Below, piece after piece: positions 34,558-45,211 of a stretch of 53,240 nucleotides of DNA. The translations under genes and the position numbers were made by a program. The notes under the pieces were generated by a model. The model was not told the origin of the DNA. It made no database searches and saw only the letters and a list, made by a program, of their open reading frames with translations. Every line of letters starts with the position of its first letter. The stretch's first letter is position 1. The DNA lies in the NCBI RefSeq assembly GCF_001905655.1, contig NZ_JMHT01000028.1, positions 1-53,240 of the forward strand. The letters are read 5' to 3'. This DNA is from Mycobacterium sp. ST-F2 (GTDB lineage Bacteria > Actinomycetota > Actinomycetes > Mycobacteriales > Mycobacteriaceae).

Positions 34558-35507
34558 GCGTTCCCACCGGCGGTGTTCCGTCCTTCGGGGGCTTCGACGT
34601 CCCGATGGGCGAGCAGATCAAGGATCTCGGCTACGCCGCGGGCTGGGGGCTGATCCGGACCATGCCGGAGTTCGCGGCCCGCAACATGTTTGACGCGGGT
34701 GCGCTGTATGCGGCCCGTGGCGGCGGTCCCGAGCAGTTGCGCAAGAACCTGGCCCGGGTGCTGGGCGTCCGGCCCGCCAAGGCGCCGGGCCGCATCATCC
34801 GCGCCTCGCTGGCGTCGTACGGCCGGTACTGGCGGGAGGCGTTCCGGCTGCCGTCGATGAACCAGCGCACCCTCGGCGAGCGGCTCCGGCACTGCCTGGT
34901 CGGGAGCGAGAACATCGCGCAGGGCCTCGAGCGTGGGAAGGGCGTGATCCTGGCGGTGCCGCACAGCGGCAACTGGGACATGGCCGGTGTCTCGGTGGTG
35001 CACCAGTACGGGAAATTCACCACGGTCGCCGAACGCCTCAAGCCCGAGTCGCTCTACAACCGGTTCGTCGAGTACCGCGAGTCGCTCGGATTCGAGATCC
35101 TGCCGCTGACCGGGGGAGTGCGCCCGCCGTTCGAGGTGCTGACCGAGCGGTTGCAGCAGGGCCGCATCGTCTGCCTCATGGCTGACCGCGATTTGTCCCG
35201 AAATGGCGTGCAGGTCAATCTCTTCGGCGAGCCGACCCGCATGCCCGCGGGCGCGGCCAAACTCGCCGTCAACACCGGTGCGACGCTGCTGACTGTGCAC
35301 TGCTGGAACAAGCCCAACGACTGGCAGTTCGACGTCTCGTCGCCGCTCGACACGTCCAGCGGCGACGTCGCGGCCATCACCCAGGATTTGGCGACACGCT
35401 TCGAGGCGGGCATCGCCGCGCACCCCACCGATTGGCACATGCTGCAGCCGCAGTGGTTGGCCGACTTGTCCGAGGAACGTCGGGCCCGGTTGGCCGGGAA
35501 CGACTGA
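34554..35507 (+). CDS. patA: Phosphatidylinositol mannoside acyltransferase
   Basis: 317 residues, lysophospholipid acyltransferase fold that palmitoylates the mannose of PIM1/PIM2. The HxxxxD motif is VPHSGNWDMAG; the second block is ICLMADRDLSRNGVQVNLFG. Overlaps pgsA1 by 4 bp and shares its final base with the pimA start (TGATG). M. tuberculosis counterpart Rv2611c. Confidence 0.92.
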   Translation: MSVPTGGVPSFGGFDVPMGEQIKDLGYAAGWGLIRTMPEFAARNMFDAGALYAARGGGPEQLRKNLARVLGVRPAKAPGRIIRASLASYGRYWREAFRLPSMNQRTLGERLRHCLVGSENIAQGLERGKGVILAVPHSGNWDMAGVSVVHQYGKFTTVAERLKPESLYNRFVEYRESLGFEILPLTGGVRPPFEVLTERLQQGRIVCLMADRDLSRNGVQVNLFGEPTRMPAGAAKLAVNTGATLLTVHCWNKPNDWQFDVSSPLDTSSGDVAAITQDLATRFEAGIAAHPTDWHMLQPQWLADLSEERRARLAGND

Positions 35508-36637
35508 TGCGCATCGGCATGGTGTGCCCGTACTCGTTCGACGTACCGGGTGGCGTCCAGGCCCACGTGCTGCAACTGGCCGAGGTCATGCGCGGCTACG
35601 GCCACGAGGTCAGCGTGCTGGCACCGTCGTCGGCGGAGACGCACGCCGATCTGCCCGACTATGTCGTCTCCGGCGGAAAAGCCGTGCCGATCCCGTACAA
35701 CGGGTCGGTCGCCCGGCTGCGGTTCGGCCCGGCCACCCGCCGCATGGTCAAACGCTGGATCGTCGAAGGTGACTTCGACGTGCTGCACCTGCACGAGCCC
35801 AACGCGCCCAGCCTGTCGCTACTGGCGCTGATGGTGGCCAGTGGCCCGATCGTCGCGACGTTCCACACGTCGACCACGAAATCGTTGACGCTCAACGTGT
35901 TTCAGGGAATTCTGCGGCCCTGGAACGAGAAGATCATGGGCCGCATCGCGGTGTCCGACCTGGCGCGGCGCTGGCAGATGGAGGCCCTGGGTTCGGACGC
36001 CGTCGAGATCCCCAACGGCGTCGACGTGTCGGCGTTCGACGATGCGCCGCTGCTGCCCGGCTACCCGAGAACGGGCTGTACTGTCCTTTTTCTAGGCCGG
36101 TTCGACGAGCCGCGCAAGGGCATGCAGGTGCTCGTCGGCGCGCTGCCCAAACTGGTGGCGGCCTGCCCTGACGTCGAGGTGCTGATCGTCGGCCGTGGTG
36201 ACGAGGACGCACTCAAGGAGTCGGTCGGCGAGCACGCCGGGCATCTGCGCTTCCTCGGCCTGGTGAGCGACGAGGAGAAGGCGTCGGCCATGCGCAGCGC
36301 CGACGTCTACTGCGCCCCGAACACCGGCGGCGAGAGCTTCGGCATCGTGCTGGTCGAGGCCATGGCGGCGGGCACCGCCGTGGTGGCCAGCGACCTCGAC
36401 GCCTTCCGGCGCGTGCTCAACCAGGGGGAGGCCGGCCGGCTGGTGCCGGTCGACGACGCCGAGGCCCTGGGCGACGCGCTGGTCGAGATGTTGTCGGACG
36501 ATGCCGCCCGGCGCCGCTACGCCGACGCGGCGACCCAGGCGGTGCGCCGCTACGACTGGTCGGTGGTCGCGCAGCAGATCATGCTGGTCTACGAGACGGT
36601 GGCCGGGTCGGGGATGAAGGTCCGGGTGGAGGCCTAA
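35507..36637 (+). CDS. pimA: Phosphatidylinositol alpha-mannosyltransferase PimA
   Basis: GT4 (GT-B fold) enzyme, 376 residues, adding the first mannose from GDP-mannose to phosphatidylinositol at the inner membrane face. N-terminal SFDVPGGVQAHVLQLAEVM (the PGGV loop) and HLHEPNAPSLSLLA are substrate sites; the donor site EX7E is GESFGIVLVEAMAAG. ATG overlaps the patA TGA by one base. Confidence 0.95.
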   Translation: MRIGMVCPYSFDVPGGVQAHVLQLAEVMRGYGHEVSVLAPSSAETHADLPDYVVSGGKAVPIPYNGSVARLRFGPATRRMVKRWIVEGDFDVLHLHEPNAPSLSLLALMVASGPIVATFHTSTTKSLTLNVFQGILRPWNEKIMGRIAVSDLARRWQMEALGSDAVEIPNGVDVSAFDDAPLLPGYPRTGCTVLFLGRFDEPRKGMQVLVGALPKLVAACPDVEVLIVGRGDEDALKESVGEHAGHLRFLGLVSDEEKASAMRSADVYCAPNTGGESFGIVLVEAMAAGTAVVASDLDAFRRVLNQGEAGRLVPVDDAEALGDALVEMLSDDAARRRYADAATQAVRRYDWSVVAQQIMLVYETVAGSGMKVRVEA

Positions 36638-37672
36638 ATGCACTGGCTGTTGATCGTCGCGCTGGTCTGGCTGGCGGTGACGGTCCTGATCACCGTGGTG
36701 TGGGCGTACCAGACGGCGCACCGGCTGGACCGGCTGCACGTTCGCTACGACCTGTCCTGGCAGGCCCTCGACGGGGCACTGGCCCGGCGCGCGGTGGTCG
36801 CCCGCGCCGTCGCCGCCGACGCATACGGGTCCCGGCCGGCGGGCCGCCGCCTGGCCGCGCTGGCGGACGAAGCCGAACGGGCCCCGCGCGCGGCCCGCGA
36901 GGCCGCGGAGAACGAACTGTCGGGAGCCCTGGCGCAGGTCGATCCGGCGTCCATCCCGGTGACCCTGGTAGCCGAGCTCGCCGACGCCGAGGCCCGCGTG
37001 CTGCTGGCCCGCCGCTTCCACAACGACGCGGTGCGCGACACCCTCGCGCTGCGTGAGCGCACGCTGGTGCGCTGGCTGCATCTCGGCGGAACCGCCGCCA
37101 TGCCAACGTATTTCGAGATCGTCGAGCGGGCGTCGCGGCATGAGCCGGGTGCGGTGGGACGACGGCGGTCGGCCCGCGTCGTGCTGCTGGACCAGGACGG
37201 GCAGGTGCTGCTGTTCTGCGGCAGCGACCCGGCCGCCGACCCGCTGATGGCGCCGCGGTGGTGGTTCACCGTCGGGGGAGCGGTCGAACCGGACGAGTCG
37301 CTGCCGGACGCCGCCGCCCGCGAGATCGCCGAGGAGACCGGGCTGAAGGTCGACCCGGCCGACTTGACCGGCCCGGTGTGGCGCCGGGAGGCGGTGTTCG
37401 AGTTCAACGGGTCTGTGATCCGCAGCGAGGAATTCTTCTTCGTGTACCGCACGACACGCTTCGAGCCGGTGACCACCGGCCACACCACCGTGGAACGGCA
37501 GTCGATCCACGCGCACCGCTGGTGTGACGCGGCGGTCATCGCCCGGCTGGCCGCAGATGGTGAGACTGTCTACCCATTGCAGCTCGGTGAATACCTTTCC
37601 CTCGCAGGCGAATTGGCCGACGGGACGCGTCCGGCGGTGACGGCGGGCGGGGAGCCGCAGCCCATCCGCTGA
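36638..37672 (+). CDS. Membrane-anchored NUDIX hydrolase
   Basis: 344 residues. One N-terminal membrane helix (LLIVALVWLAVTVLITVVWAY), a helical Ala/Arg-rich region (~35-160), then a NUDIX domain at ~175-320 whose box reads GAVEPDESLPDAAAREIAEE followed by TGL, matching Gx5Ex7REUxEExGU. Substrate unknown. It starts directly after the pimA stop and closes the PIM operon; M. tuberculosis has the same order (Rv2609c). Confidence 0.87.
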   Translation: MHWLLIVALVWLAVTVLITVVWAYQTAHRLDRLHVRYDLSWQALDGALARRAVVARAVAADAYGSRPAGRRLAALADEAERAPRAAREAAENELSGALAQVDPASIPVTLVAELADAEARVLLARRFHNDAVRDTLALRERTLVRWLHLGGTAAMPTYFEIVERASRHEPGAVGRRRSARVVLLDQDGQVLLFCGSDPAADPLMAPRWWFTVGGAVEPDESLPDAAAREIAEETGLKVDPADLTGPVWRREAVFEFNGSVIRSEEFFFVYRTTRFEPVTTGHTTVERQSIHAHRWCDAAVIARLAADGETVYPLQLGEYLSLAGELADGTRPAVTAGGEPQPIR

Positions 37673-37741
37673 CCTGCGCGGATAACCGATTTGGTCCGGC
37701 CACTAGACTTGGCGGGTACCAAATTCTTGAGGGAGATTGCA

Positions 37742-38647
37742 GTGGATACCGCAGCGGATAACAGCGGTCAGACGGGCACCGCCCGGGTCAAGCGCGGCAT
37801 GGCCGAGATGCTGAAGGGCGGCGTCATCATGGACGTCGTAACACCCGAGCAGGCGCGCATCGCCGAAGGCTCAGGCGCCGTCGCCGTCATGGCGCTCGAG
37901 CGCGTTCCCGCCGATATCCGCGCGCAGGGCGGCGTCTCGCGGATGAGCGACCCGGACATGATCGAGGGCATCATCGACGCCGTCACCATCCCGGTGATGG
38001 CCAAGGCCCGTATCGGCCACTTCGTCGAGGCGCAGATTCTGCAGAGCCTCGGCGTGGACTACATCGACGAGTCCGAGGTGCTGACCCCGGCCGACTACAC
38101 CCACCACATCGACAAGTGGAAGTTCACCGTGCCGTTCGTGTGCGGCGCCACCAACCTGGGTGAGGCCCTGCGCCGGATCAACGAGGGCGCGGCGATGATC
38201 CGCTCCAAGGGTGAGGCCGGCACCGGGGACGTCTCCAACGCCACCACCCACATGCGCAAGATCGGCGGCGAGATCCGTCGGCTGACGTCGCTGTCGGAGG
38301 ACGAACTGTACGTTGCCGCAAAGGAATTGCAGGCGCCGTACGAGCTGGTGGTCGAGGTCGCACGGGCCGGCAAGCTGCCCGTGACGCTGTTCACCGCCGG
38401 TGGCATCGCCACCCCGGCCGACGCCGCGATGATGATGCAGCTGGGCGCCGAGGGTGTGTTCGTCGGCTCGGGCATCTTCAAGTCCGGTGACCCGGCGGCC
38501 CGCGCCGCGGCCATCGTCAAGGCCACGACGTTCTACGACGACCCCGACACGCTGGCCAAGGTGTCGCGCGGTCTGGGTGAGGCCATGGTCGGCATCAACG
38601 TGGAGGATGTGCCGGAGCCTCATCGGCTCGCCGAGCGGGGCTGGTAA
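37742..38647 (+). CDS. pdxS: Pyridoxal 5'-phosphate synthase, PdxS (PLP synthase) subunit
   Basis: 301 residues, (beta/alpha)8 barrel condensing ribose 5-phosphate, glyceraldehyde 3-phosphate and ammonia to PLP. Motifs: [20 protein letters not shown] (phosphate and catalytic Lys), [35 protein letters not shown] and [19 protein letters not shown] at 37742 follows GAGGGAGA; the in-frame start at 37691 is less likely. Works with PdxT downstream, with tesB between. Confidence 0.96.
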   Translation: MDTAADNSGQTGTARVKRGMAEMLKGGVIMDVVTPEQARIAEGSGAVAVMALERVPADIRAQGGVSRMSDPDMIEGIIDAVTIPVMAKARIGHFVEAQILQSLGVDYIDESEVLTPADYTHHIDKWKFTVPFVCGATNLGEALRRINEGAAMIRSKGEAGTGDVSNATTHMRKIGGEIRRLTSLSEDELYVAAKELQAPYELVVEVARAGKLPVTLFTAGGIATPADAAMMMQLGAEGVFVGSGIFKSGDPAARAAAIVKATTFYDDPDTLAKVSRGLGEAMVGINVEDVPEPHRLAERGW

Positions 38648-38656
38648 AACCAACCC

Positions 38657-39502
38657 GTGGCAATCGAGCAGATACTCGACCTCGAGCAACTCGAGGTCAA
38701 CATCTACCGCGGCAGTGTTTTCAGCCCGGAATCGGGCTTCCTGCAGCGCACTTTCGGTGGCCACGTAGCCGGTCAGTCGTTGGTATCGGCGGTGCGCACC
38801 GTGGAGCCGAAGTACCAGGTGCACTCGCTGCACGGGTACTTCCTGCGTCCCGGTGACGCCCGCGCACCGACGGTGTACATGGTGGAGCGCATTCGCGACG
38901 GTGGGTCGTTCTGCACCCGCCGCGTGAGCGCCATCCAGCACGGCGAGACCATCTTCTCGATGTCGGCGTCGTTCCAGACCGACCAGACGGGCATCGAGCA
39001 CCAGGACGCCATGCCGGTGCCGCCGCCGCCCGACCTGTCGAAGGGCTTCCGGTCCGCCGGAGCGTTCGACGACGCCGGCTTCGCCCAGTTCGCCGAGTGG
39101 GACGTGCGCATCGTGCCGCGCGACCAGGTGGCCCGGGTGCCCGGCAAGGCGTCGCAGCAGCAGGTGTGGTTCCGGCACCGCGACCCACTGCCCGACGACC
39201 ACGTCCTGCACATCTGCGCCCTGGCCTACATGAGCGACCTGACCCTGTTGGGCTCGGCGCAGGTGAATCACCTTGAGGTACGCAAACATATGAACATCGC
39301 CTCGCTGGACCACGCGATGTGGTTCATGCGGCCGTTCCGGGCCGACGAATGGCTGTTGTACGACCAGTCGTCGCCGTCGGCAACCGGGGGCCGGGCGCTG
39401 ACGCAAGGCAAGATCTTCAACCAGTACGGCGAGATGGTAGCCGCTGTGATGCAGGAGGGGCTGACCCGCTACAACCGCGGCTTCGTCCCGCCGGCGGAGT
39501 GA
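38657..39502 (+). CDS. tesB: Acyl-CoA thioesterase II (TesB)
   Basis: 281 residues, double hotdog thioesterase hydrolysing acyl-CoA. Family features: [17 protein letters not shown] near the start, [25 protein letters not shown], and [21 protein letters not shown] in the second hotdog. Lies between pdxS and pdxT, overlapping pdxT by 4 bp, the same arrangement as in M. tuberculosis (Rv2605c). Confidence 0.93.
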   Translation: MAIEQILDLEQLEVNIYRGSVFSPESGFLQRTFGGHVAGQSLVSAVRTVEPKYQVHSLHGYFLRPGDARAPTVYMVERIRDGGSFCTRRVSAIQHGETIFSMSASFQTDQTGIEHQDAMPVPPPPDLSKGFRSAGAFDDAGFAQFAEWDVRIVPRDQVARVPGKASQQQVWFRHRDPLPDDHVLHICALAYMSDLTLLGSAQVNHLEVRKHMNIASLDHAMWFMRPFRADEWLLYDQSSPSATGGRALTQGKIFNQYGEMVAAVMQEGLTRYNRGFVPPAE

Positions 39503-40080
39503 GCCCGCACGTCGGTGTCCTCGCGCTGCAGGGGGACACCCGAGAGCATCTGGCCGCCCTGCGCGAGGCGGGCGCCGAGGTGTCGACGGTCCGGCGCCTC
39601 ACGGAGCTGAATGCCGTTGACGCCCTGGTGATCCCGGGCGGTGAATCCACCGCGATGAGCCACCTGCTGCGCGAGCTCGAGCTACTGGAGCCGCTGCGTG
39701 ACCGCCTGGCGGCGGGCATGCCGTGCTACGGATCGTGCGCCGGCATGATCCTGCTCGCCACCGAGATCAACGACGCGGGCGTGCCGGGCCGCGAGGCGCT
39801 ACCGCTACGCGGGATCGATATGACGGTGCGGCGCAACGCTTTCGGTCGTCAGATCGACTCGTTCGAAGACGACCTCGATTTCGTCGGTCTCGACGATCCC
39901 GTGCACGCGGTGTTCATCCGGGCGCCCTGGGTCGAGCGCGTCGGGCCCGACGTCGAGGTGCTGGCCAACGCGGCCGGACATCCCGTCGCCGTCCGTCAGG
40001 GCCGCATGCTCGCCACGTCGTTCCACCCCGAGGTCACCGGCGACCGGCGCGTCCACAAGCTCTTCGTCGACTCCCTCTGA
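39499..40080 (+). CDS. pdxT: Pyridoxal 5'-phosphate synthase glutaminase subunit PdxT
   Basis: 193 residues, class I glutamine amidotransferase feeding ammonia to PdxS. Catalytic triad: Cys in [11 protein letters not shown], and His and Glu in [12 protein letters not shown]; the [14 protein letters not shown] motif is also present. GTG in a GTGA overlap with tesB. Its 3' half is read on the opposite strand by the C-terminal extension of the lipase-like gene. Confidence 0.95.
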   Translation: MSPHVGVLALQGDTREHLAALREAGAEVSTVRRLTELNAVDALVIPGGESTAMSHLLRELELLEPLRDRLAAGMPCYGSCAGMILLATEINDAGVPGREALPLRGIDMTVRRNAFGRQIDSFEDDLDFVGLDDPVHAVFIRAPWVERVGPDVEVLANAAGHPVAVRQGRMLATSFHPEVTGDRRVHKLFVDSL

Positions 40081-41286
40081 TCGCGACAACCAGACGCGCA
40101 GACGCGCGTAGATCCGCTCATCGTTGAGCAGCGTGAAGTGGTGGGCCTCCGGCAGGTGCAGGCGATTGCCGCGGTCAAAGCCCATGTCGCGCTTGCGGCT
40201 TCGGCCCTGCGCGCTGCGCACCTGTACCAGCCCGTCGCCGAGTACCCAGCCGATCGGGTTGGCCGGCGTGCGGGCGATTGTCGCGGTGACGCAGTAGTAC
40301 GACACCCCAGCGAGCAACGGCACGTCGATCGGCGGCTCCGCGCGCAGGGCATCGGGCTCCCGGTCGCGCCAGTCGCGTTCGTCGAGTGAGCCGAAGCGCA
40401 GGTCGCGAATCCCGGTGCTGCGCCGGCGCAGCAGGCTGCCGAACGGGCGCGTCTCGGGCAGCGCGCTGAGCGCGGCCGACCCGTAGTGCACGACCTTCTC
40501 CAGCGGTGCGCCGGTGTGTGGCGTGCCCAGCGTGACGACGGTGCGCACCCGGTCCAACCATGACCTGCCGGGCACCGCGCACGCTGACCGGATCACCAGT
40601 CCGCCCATCGAATGGCCGACCAGCGAGACCGACGTGACCGGCACCGGCCAGGCGGATACCAATTGGTCCAGCAGTTCGGAGAGGAGCAGGCCGTTGTCGG
40701 AGATGTGCAGGCCGGTGTTGTAGCGGATCTCGACGCCGGTGATGCCGATGTCGGCGCCGAGCCGCTGGCCGTAGGTGGGCCGTTTGCCGAGCGCCCAGAA
40801 GGCCTCGGTCTCGATCAAGCCGTGGACGAACACCACGACGTCGCCCGTGGCGGCCGGGTAGGCAGCCCGCAGGCTGTCGGTGTCGAGGTCCACCGGCCGG
40901 CCGTCGACGCGCACCGACATCGTAGTCGCCAGCACCGAACCCTGCTCGTGGAGCTTGTCGCCGATCAACCCCTGCAGCACCGCGAGCACTCGGGCACCGC
41001 CGGCCTGGTCGGACAGCTTGCCGGCAGTCTGGTCGTGCACCGCCTTGCCGGCGATGGGCGCGGCGGTTGTCGCGACGTGACTGATGGTGGAGTAGACGCC
41101 GTCGGTGATGGCGTCATACACGACCTTCACGGGCTTGGCGGCGGGGCCGACTCCGAGGCCCACCAGCCGGAACACCCGCTCAGAGATGGCGCGCTGCACC
41201 TTGTGGATGCCGTCGACGGCGGTGCCGAGCTCGTTGAGGCCGAGCTCGGTAAGATCCGCGGCTTCGCTGGCGAGGGGGTCGTCCAT
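39805..41286 (-). CDS. Lipase-like alpha/beta hydrolase, with long C-terminal extension antisense to pdxT
   Basis: From the ATG at 41286 ([17 protein letters not shown]) the frame encodes 493 residues. Nucleophile elbow [15 protein letters not shown] (Ser226); His region [14 protein letters not shown]. The natural end of the hydrolase seems to be near [10 protein letters not shown] (~residue 400, nt ~40084), but there is no stop there. The frame runs 276 bp antisense across pdxT to 39805, giving ~92 residues with no family look. Either a stop codon was lost or the tail is tolerated. The N-terminal ~120 residues are helical and Ala-rich. Substrate unknown. Confidence 0.75.
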   Translation of the reverse strand: MDDPLASEAADLTELGLNELGTAVDGIHKVQRAISERVFRLVGLGVGPAAKPVKVVYDAITDGVYSTISHVATTAAPIAGKAVHDQTAGKLSDQAGGARVLAVLQGLIGDKLHEQGSVLATTMSVRVDGRPVDLDTDSLRAAYPAATGDVVVFVHGLIETEAFWALGKRPTYGQRLGADIGITGVEIRYNTGLHISDNGLLLSELLDQLVSAWPVPVTSVSLVGHSMGGLVIRSACAVPGRSWLDRVRTVVTLGTPHTGAPLEKVVHYGSAALSALPETRPFGSLLRRRSTGIRDLRFGSLDERDWRDREPDALRAEPPIDVPLLAGVSYYCVTATIARTPANPIGWVLGDGLVQVRSAQGRSRKRDMGFDRGNRLHLPEAHHFTLLNDERIYARLRVWLSRSEGVDEELVDAPVAGDLGVERRGEHAALTDGDGMSGRVGQHLDVGPDALDPGRPDEHRVHGIVETDEIEVVFERVDLTTESVAPHRHIDPA

Positions 41287-41424
41287 GAGTTGAGTGTACG
41301 ACTGTTCACTGGATTGTCTCCTGTGGATCCGCTGATTGTGAGCAGTTTCATCGCATGTCCACGTCATAGCGGCGGCTCGCCCGCTTCACAGCCAGGCCAT
41401 AGCTGGGGCTGCCTTAATGGTCGG

Positions 41425-43347
41425 GTGACTACGACATCCGCCGCCGTCCTGGACGCCCCGATGGCCGAGCCGGAAATCACGGCAACCACCAAGACCCGCG
41501 AGCGCGTGGCGCTGGCCCTGCTGCTGACGGTCACCGCGGTCGGCTACCTGTGGAACATCACGGTCAACGGCATGGGCAACCAGTTCTACGCCGCCGCGGT
41601 GTGGGCCGGCTCGCGCAACTGGGAGGCGCTGCTGTTCGGGTCCATCGACCCGAACAACGTCATCACCGTCGACAAACCGCCGCTGTCGCAGTGGGTGATG
41701 GCCTTGTCCGGCCAGATTTTCGGCTTCAGCAGCGCGAGCATGCTGATCCCCGAGGCGTTGATGGCCGTCGGCTCGGTCTGGCTGCTCTACGCCGCGGTAC
41801 GACGGATCAGTGGTCCACAAGCCGGCCTGCTCGCCGGTGCGGTGCTTGCGCTGACACCGGTGTCCGCCATGATGTTCCGCTTCAACAACCCCGACGCGGC
41901 CATGGTGCTGCTGATGACGCTGGCGGCCTACTTCACCGTCCGCGCGCTGAACGACAAGGGCGCCAAATGGATGGCATTGGCCGGTGTCGCACTGGGATTC
42001 GCGTTCCTGGCCAAAATGCTCGAGGGTCTGATGGTGATGCCGGCCCTGGGCCTGACGTATCTCGTCGCCGCGCCCGTCGCGCTGCGCAGCCGGCTGTGGC
42101 ACCTGCTCGGCGCGCTCGGCGCGCTGCTGGTCTCCGCGGGGTGGTTCGTGGTGCTGACCATCCTGTGGCCGGCGTCCTCACGGCCGTACCTGGCCGGCTC
42201 GACCGACAACAGCTTCATGAATCTGGTGTTGGGCTACAACGGCTTTGGCCGGGTGCTCGGCAAGAACCACATGGGCAAGAGTGACCCCGACAAGCCGTCG
42301 ATGGTGCACACCCTGACCGGCGAGCACGCCGGGCATGCGGCCGGTGAGGCGATGAAAACGGCAGGGCATCACGGCGGCTTCGGTGATCAGGTACAAGGGC
42401 TGCCCCGCTTGTTCACCGGCGAATTCGGCTTCGAGATCGGCTGGCTGGTGCCGGCGGCGCTGCTGGCCACCGTGCTGGTGCTCGTCTCGCGGGGGCGGGC
42501 GCCCCGCACCGATCTGGTCCGCGCCGGCGCCATCCTGTTCGGCGGCTGGCTGGTGAGCGTGGGCCTGGTGCTGAGTTTCATGAAGACCAACGTGCACCCG
42601 TATTACTGCCTCGCGCTGGCCCCGGCCATGGCCGCGATGTTCGCGATGTTCGTCGTCGAGTTCTGGCGTCGCCGGGACTCGCGATTCCACCGGTTCGGTT
42701 TGGCGACAGTGCTTTTGGGCAGCGGCGTGTGGGGCTTCGTGATCCTCGGCCGCAACGCCGGCTGGCTGCCGGCGCTGCGCTGGGTGCTCCTCGGCGCCGC
42801 TGTCGTCGGGGCCGCGGCTCTCATCTGGTCCGACCGCAACCGCAGGCGCATCGCGGCACTGGCGCTGAGCCTGGCGATGTTCGGCGCGGTCGGGGGATCG
42901 GTGGCCTACTCGCTCGCGACGTTCGGCCAGCCGCACGTCGGTGGCGGCCCGTCCGTCGGCCCCGCGGACAAGGACGACAAGGGCCACGGCGGCTTCGGCC
43001 AGCGCGACGACAATCCCCGACTGAACGCGCTGCTCAAGGCCACCACCACCAAGTGGTCCGCGGCCATCGACCGGTCGTCGCCGGCCGCCGGCCTGGAACT
43101 GGCCACCCGCACGCCCGTCATCGCGATCGGCGGGTTCGGCGGCAGCGATCCGGCGCCGACGTTGCAGCAGTTCCAGTCCTACGTGGCCGGCCACGAGGTG
43201 GCGTACTACATCGTCTCTGACAACAAGGGCTACTGGGGCGCCGAGGCGCACAGCGACATCGCGGACTGGGTGAGCGCCAATTTCACGCCGCGCAAGGTCG
43301 GGTCCGACACCGTCTACGACCTGACGCAGCCGTCACCTAAGGATTGA
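41425..43347 (+). CDS. GT39-type membrane glycosyltransferase (ArnT/YkcB-like)
   Basis: 640 residues from the GTG at 41425, polytopic. Many membrane helices; the conserved luminal acidic motif is around DPNNVITVDKPPLSQWV and the family stretch FRFNNPDAAMVLLMTLAAY. Between helices is a His-rich loop (GEHAGHAAGEAMKTAGHHGG, ~residues 299-318). The C-terminal ~130 residues are extracytoplasmic (AIGGFGGSDPAPTLQQFQ). Likely moves a sugar from a polyprenyl-phosphate donor to an outer acceptor. The frame upstream of 41425 is not coding. It overlaps the convergent neighbour by 11 bp. Confidence 0.85.
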   Translation: MTTTSAAVLDAPMAEPEITATTKTRERVALALLLTVTAVGYLWNITVNGMGNQFYAAAVWAGSRNWEALLFGSIDPNNVITVDKPPLSQWVMALSGQIFGFSSASMLIPEALMAVGSVWLLYAAVRRISGPQAGLLAGAVLALTPVSAMMFRFNNPDAAMVLLMTLAAYFTVRALNDKGAKWMALAGVALGFAFLAKMLEGLMVMPALGLTYLVAAPVALRSRLWHLLGALGALLVSAGWFVVLTILWPASSRPYLAGSTDNSFMNLVLGYNGFGRVLGKNHMGKSDPDKPSMVHTLTGEHAGHAAGEAMKTAGHHGGFGDQVQGLPRLFTGEFGFEIGWLVPAALLATVLVLVSRGRAPRTDLVRAGAILFGGWLVSVGLVLSFMKTNVHPYYCLALAPAMAAMFAMFVVEFWRRRDSRFHRFGLATVLLGSGVWGFVILGRNAGWLPALRWVLLGAAVVGAAALIWSDRNRRRIAALALSLAMFGAVGGSVAYSLATFGQPHVGGGPSVGPADKDDKGHGGFGQRDDNPRLNALLKATTTKWSAAIDRSSPAAGLELATRTPVIAIGGFGGSDPAPTLQQFQSYVAGHEVAYYIVSDNKGYWGAEAHSDIADWVSANFTPRKVGSDTVYDLTQPSPKD

Positions 43348-45022
43348 ACGCCGTACTGCCCTCGACGGGGTGTGTGGTGCTGACCAGCTTGGCGTAGCAG
43401 TGGTCGCGATCCAGATTGTGGCTGCGGCACCACGACAGGGCGCCGTCCGCGTCGCCGAAGGTGACTCCGGCGATGGTGATCCAGAAGTTCGGTGCCGAGA
43501 AGGTCGACCAGTCGCCGGACCAGAGCAGCCGCACTTCCGGGTAGTCCAACCGGAGCTTCAGGTGCTCCCGGAGCGTTGCGGCGTTGTTCCAGGTCATGCC
43601 CTCAGCGACCAAACCGGGGCGCTTGCTGCTGAGCTGTGGCACCCAACGGTCGGCCAATTGACTTGTCACGAAAGGCTTGTCGGAGTTGGCGAGCGCGCGG
43701 AGCGCATCGAAGCTCGCCGACTCGTCATCGCCGGAGGCCGGCGCGGCAGGCCCGGTGGCGGTGCTCGACGACGATCCGTCGGAAGCCTGCGCGCTCGACT
43801 TGCCCGACCCGTCCTGATCGCACGCGACGACCAGAGTGGTGACGTCGAGGTCGACGGCGCCCTGTTGCGTCGCGCCGCCCGTCGGTGCCGCCGAGGTGGA
43901 AACCGGTATGCGCCAGAAGGATCCGACCGGGAACCGGAAATCGTGGGTCACCTCGGGGTCGTCCGAGCTGCCGCTGCCGTTCGGCGCCACCACGATGGGC
44001 GTGGCGGACAGGTCGAAGGTGCCCGCGGCGATATTGGCCCCGCCGGAGGTGACGGTGACGCGAGTTGTGGGGGAGGACAGCACATCTCCGCCGGGGCAGT
44101 GCGCGACGATCTTCATGCGGATGACCAGCGCCCCGGAGTCGGTGCGGATCGACTCCGGCTTGAATTCCGGTGTGCGACCGCATTTGGTGACCAGTTTGGT
44201 CCCGCCCGAACCCGAGTCCTGCGACTTGCTGAACTCGTCACTGTCGCCGGCGAGACCGACGTAATAGACCTGCGCGACGCGTTGTGAGGTCAGATGGCCG
44301 TTGGCGGGGCCGACCGTGACGGACCAGCCATCCTTGTTCTTGGTGATGCCGGCCGGGGTTCCTCCGGGCGCGTCGGACCGCGGCGCCCATATGGCCAGCG
44401 GGTCGGCGAGTCCTTCCGAGTCGCACCAGTAGTAGCCGACCCAGTCGGGATGTTCCACCGGACTACTCCACGCGCCGCCGATCCTCGCCTGGCAATGCAG
44501 TCCGTTGTCGAGAATCAGACCAAAGGGGGAGTACGGGCGTTCCGGAGCGTGGCGCGGACTGCTCAAGCCTGCGGCAGGCACCCGGTCGACGACTTTGCGG
44601 AACGCGTCCCGTACGCACAACACATGGCTGCTGTCGGCGGCCGGCCAGCAGGCGTCGGCGGAATCAGCCGTCCCACCACAGAACCGCACCGAACTGCCCA
44701 CGTCATAGGGGGACGGACTGCCGAACGAACAGTCGATCGGCGAGTTGTCGCGGGACTGGGTATTCACCTGCCAGCCACTCTGCACGTTCCCTTGCGCGTC
44801 GACCGGCCGCAGCACGGTCACCTCGGGGTCGTTGCTCGTGTTGCCGTGCCGGACCGTGACGATCGTGACGATGGTGGCAACCAGGGCGACGGCAAGCACT
44901 ACCCCGCCGACAATCCACGGGAGTGCGCGGCGCGGTTTCGGCGCCCCGGGATCGACCTCCAGGGCCCGCGGATCCCAGCCGGGCGGTGTTTGCCAGCCCT
45001 GCCAGTTGGGTGGTGGATTCAT
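43337..45022 (-). CDS. Large extracytoplasmic protein with N-terminal membrane anchor, unknown function
   Basis: 561 residues from the ATG at 45022 ([16 protein letters not shown]); a GTG at 45037 is an alternative. Pro/Trp-rich cytoplasmic head, one membrane helix ([20 protein letters not shown]), then a large outer region with many Cys ([35 protein letters not shown]) and a Ser/Ala-rich linker ([16 protein letters not shown]). The C-terminus has [20 protein letters not shown] and [14 protein letters not shown]. Mycobacteria have several such proteins; no function recognised. Confidence 0.7.
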   Translation of the reverse strand: MNPPPNWQGWQTPPGWDPRALEVDPGAPKPRRALPWIVGGVVLAVALVATIVTIVTVRHGNTSNDPEVTVLRPVDAQGNVQSGWQVNTQSRDNSPIDCSFGSPSPYDVGSSVRFCGGTADSADACWPAADSSHVLCVRDAFRKVVDRVPAAGLSSPRHAPERPYSPFGLILDNGLHCQARIGGAWSSPVEHPDWVGYYWCDSEGLADPLAIWAPRSDAPGGTPAGITKNKDGWSVTVGPANGHLTSQRVAQVYYVGLAGDSDEFSKSQDSGSGGTKLVTKCGRTPEFKPESIRTDSGALVIRMKIVAHCPGGDVLSSPTTRVTVTSGGANIAAGTFDLSATPIVVAPNGSGSSDDPEVTHDFRFPVGSFWRIPVSTSAAPTGGATQQGAVDLDVTTLVVACDQDGSGKSSAQASDGSSSSTATGPAAPASGDDESASFDALRALANSDKPFVTSQLADRWVPQLSSKRPGLVAEGMTWNNAATLREHLKLRLDYPEVRLLWSGDWSTFSAPNFWITIAGVTFGDADGALSWCRSHNLDRDHCYAKLVSTTHPVEGSTAFNP

Positions 45023-45211
45023 CGAACCGTCCGGCACCTGCGTAACTTAGCGCCGCCCGCGGCGCTGCAACGCCCAAGTGATGTCGGTCGTTCGGATGAA
45101 AATTCGCGTGCGCAGCGCCCAGCGGTGGCACATTCGTGGCGGGGTCAGGGCCGACGGAGGGCCCACGTAAACTGGTCAGTCGAAGTTTCACCAGAAAGAG
45201 GGCGTACACGC

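Noticed and set aside
40612..41424. 5' extension giving a 911-residue glycosyltransferase
   Set aside because: This part is antisense to the lipase-like gene and lacks membrane-protein character; the GT39 product starts at the GTG at 41425.
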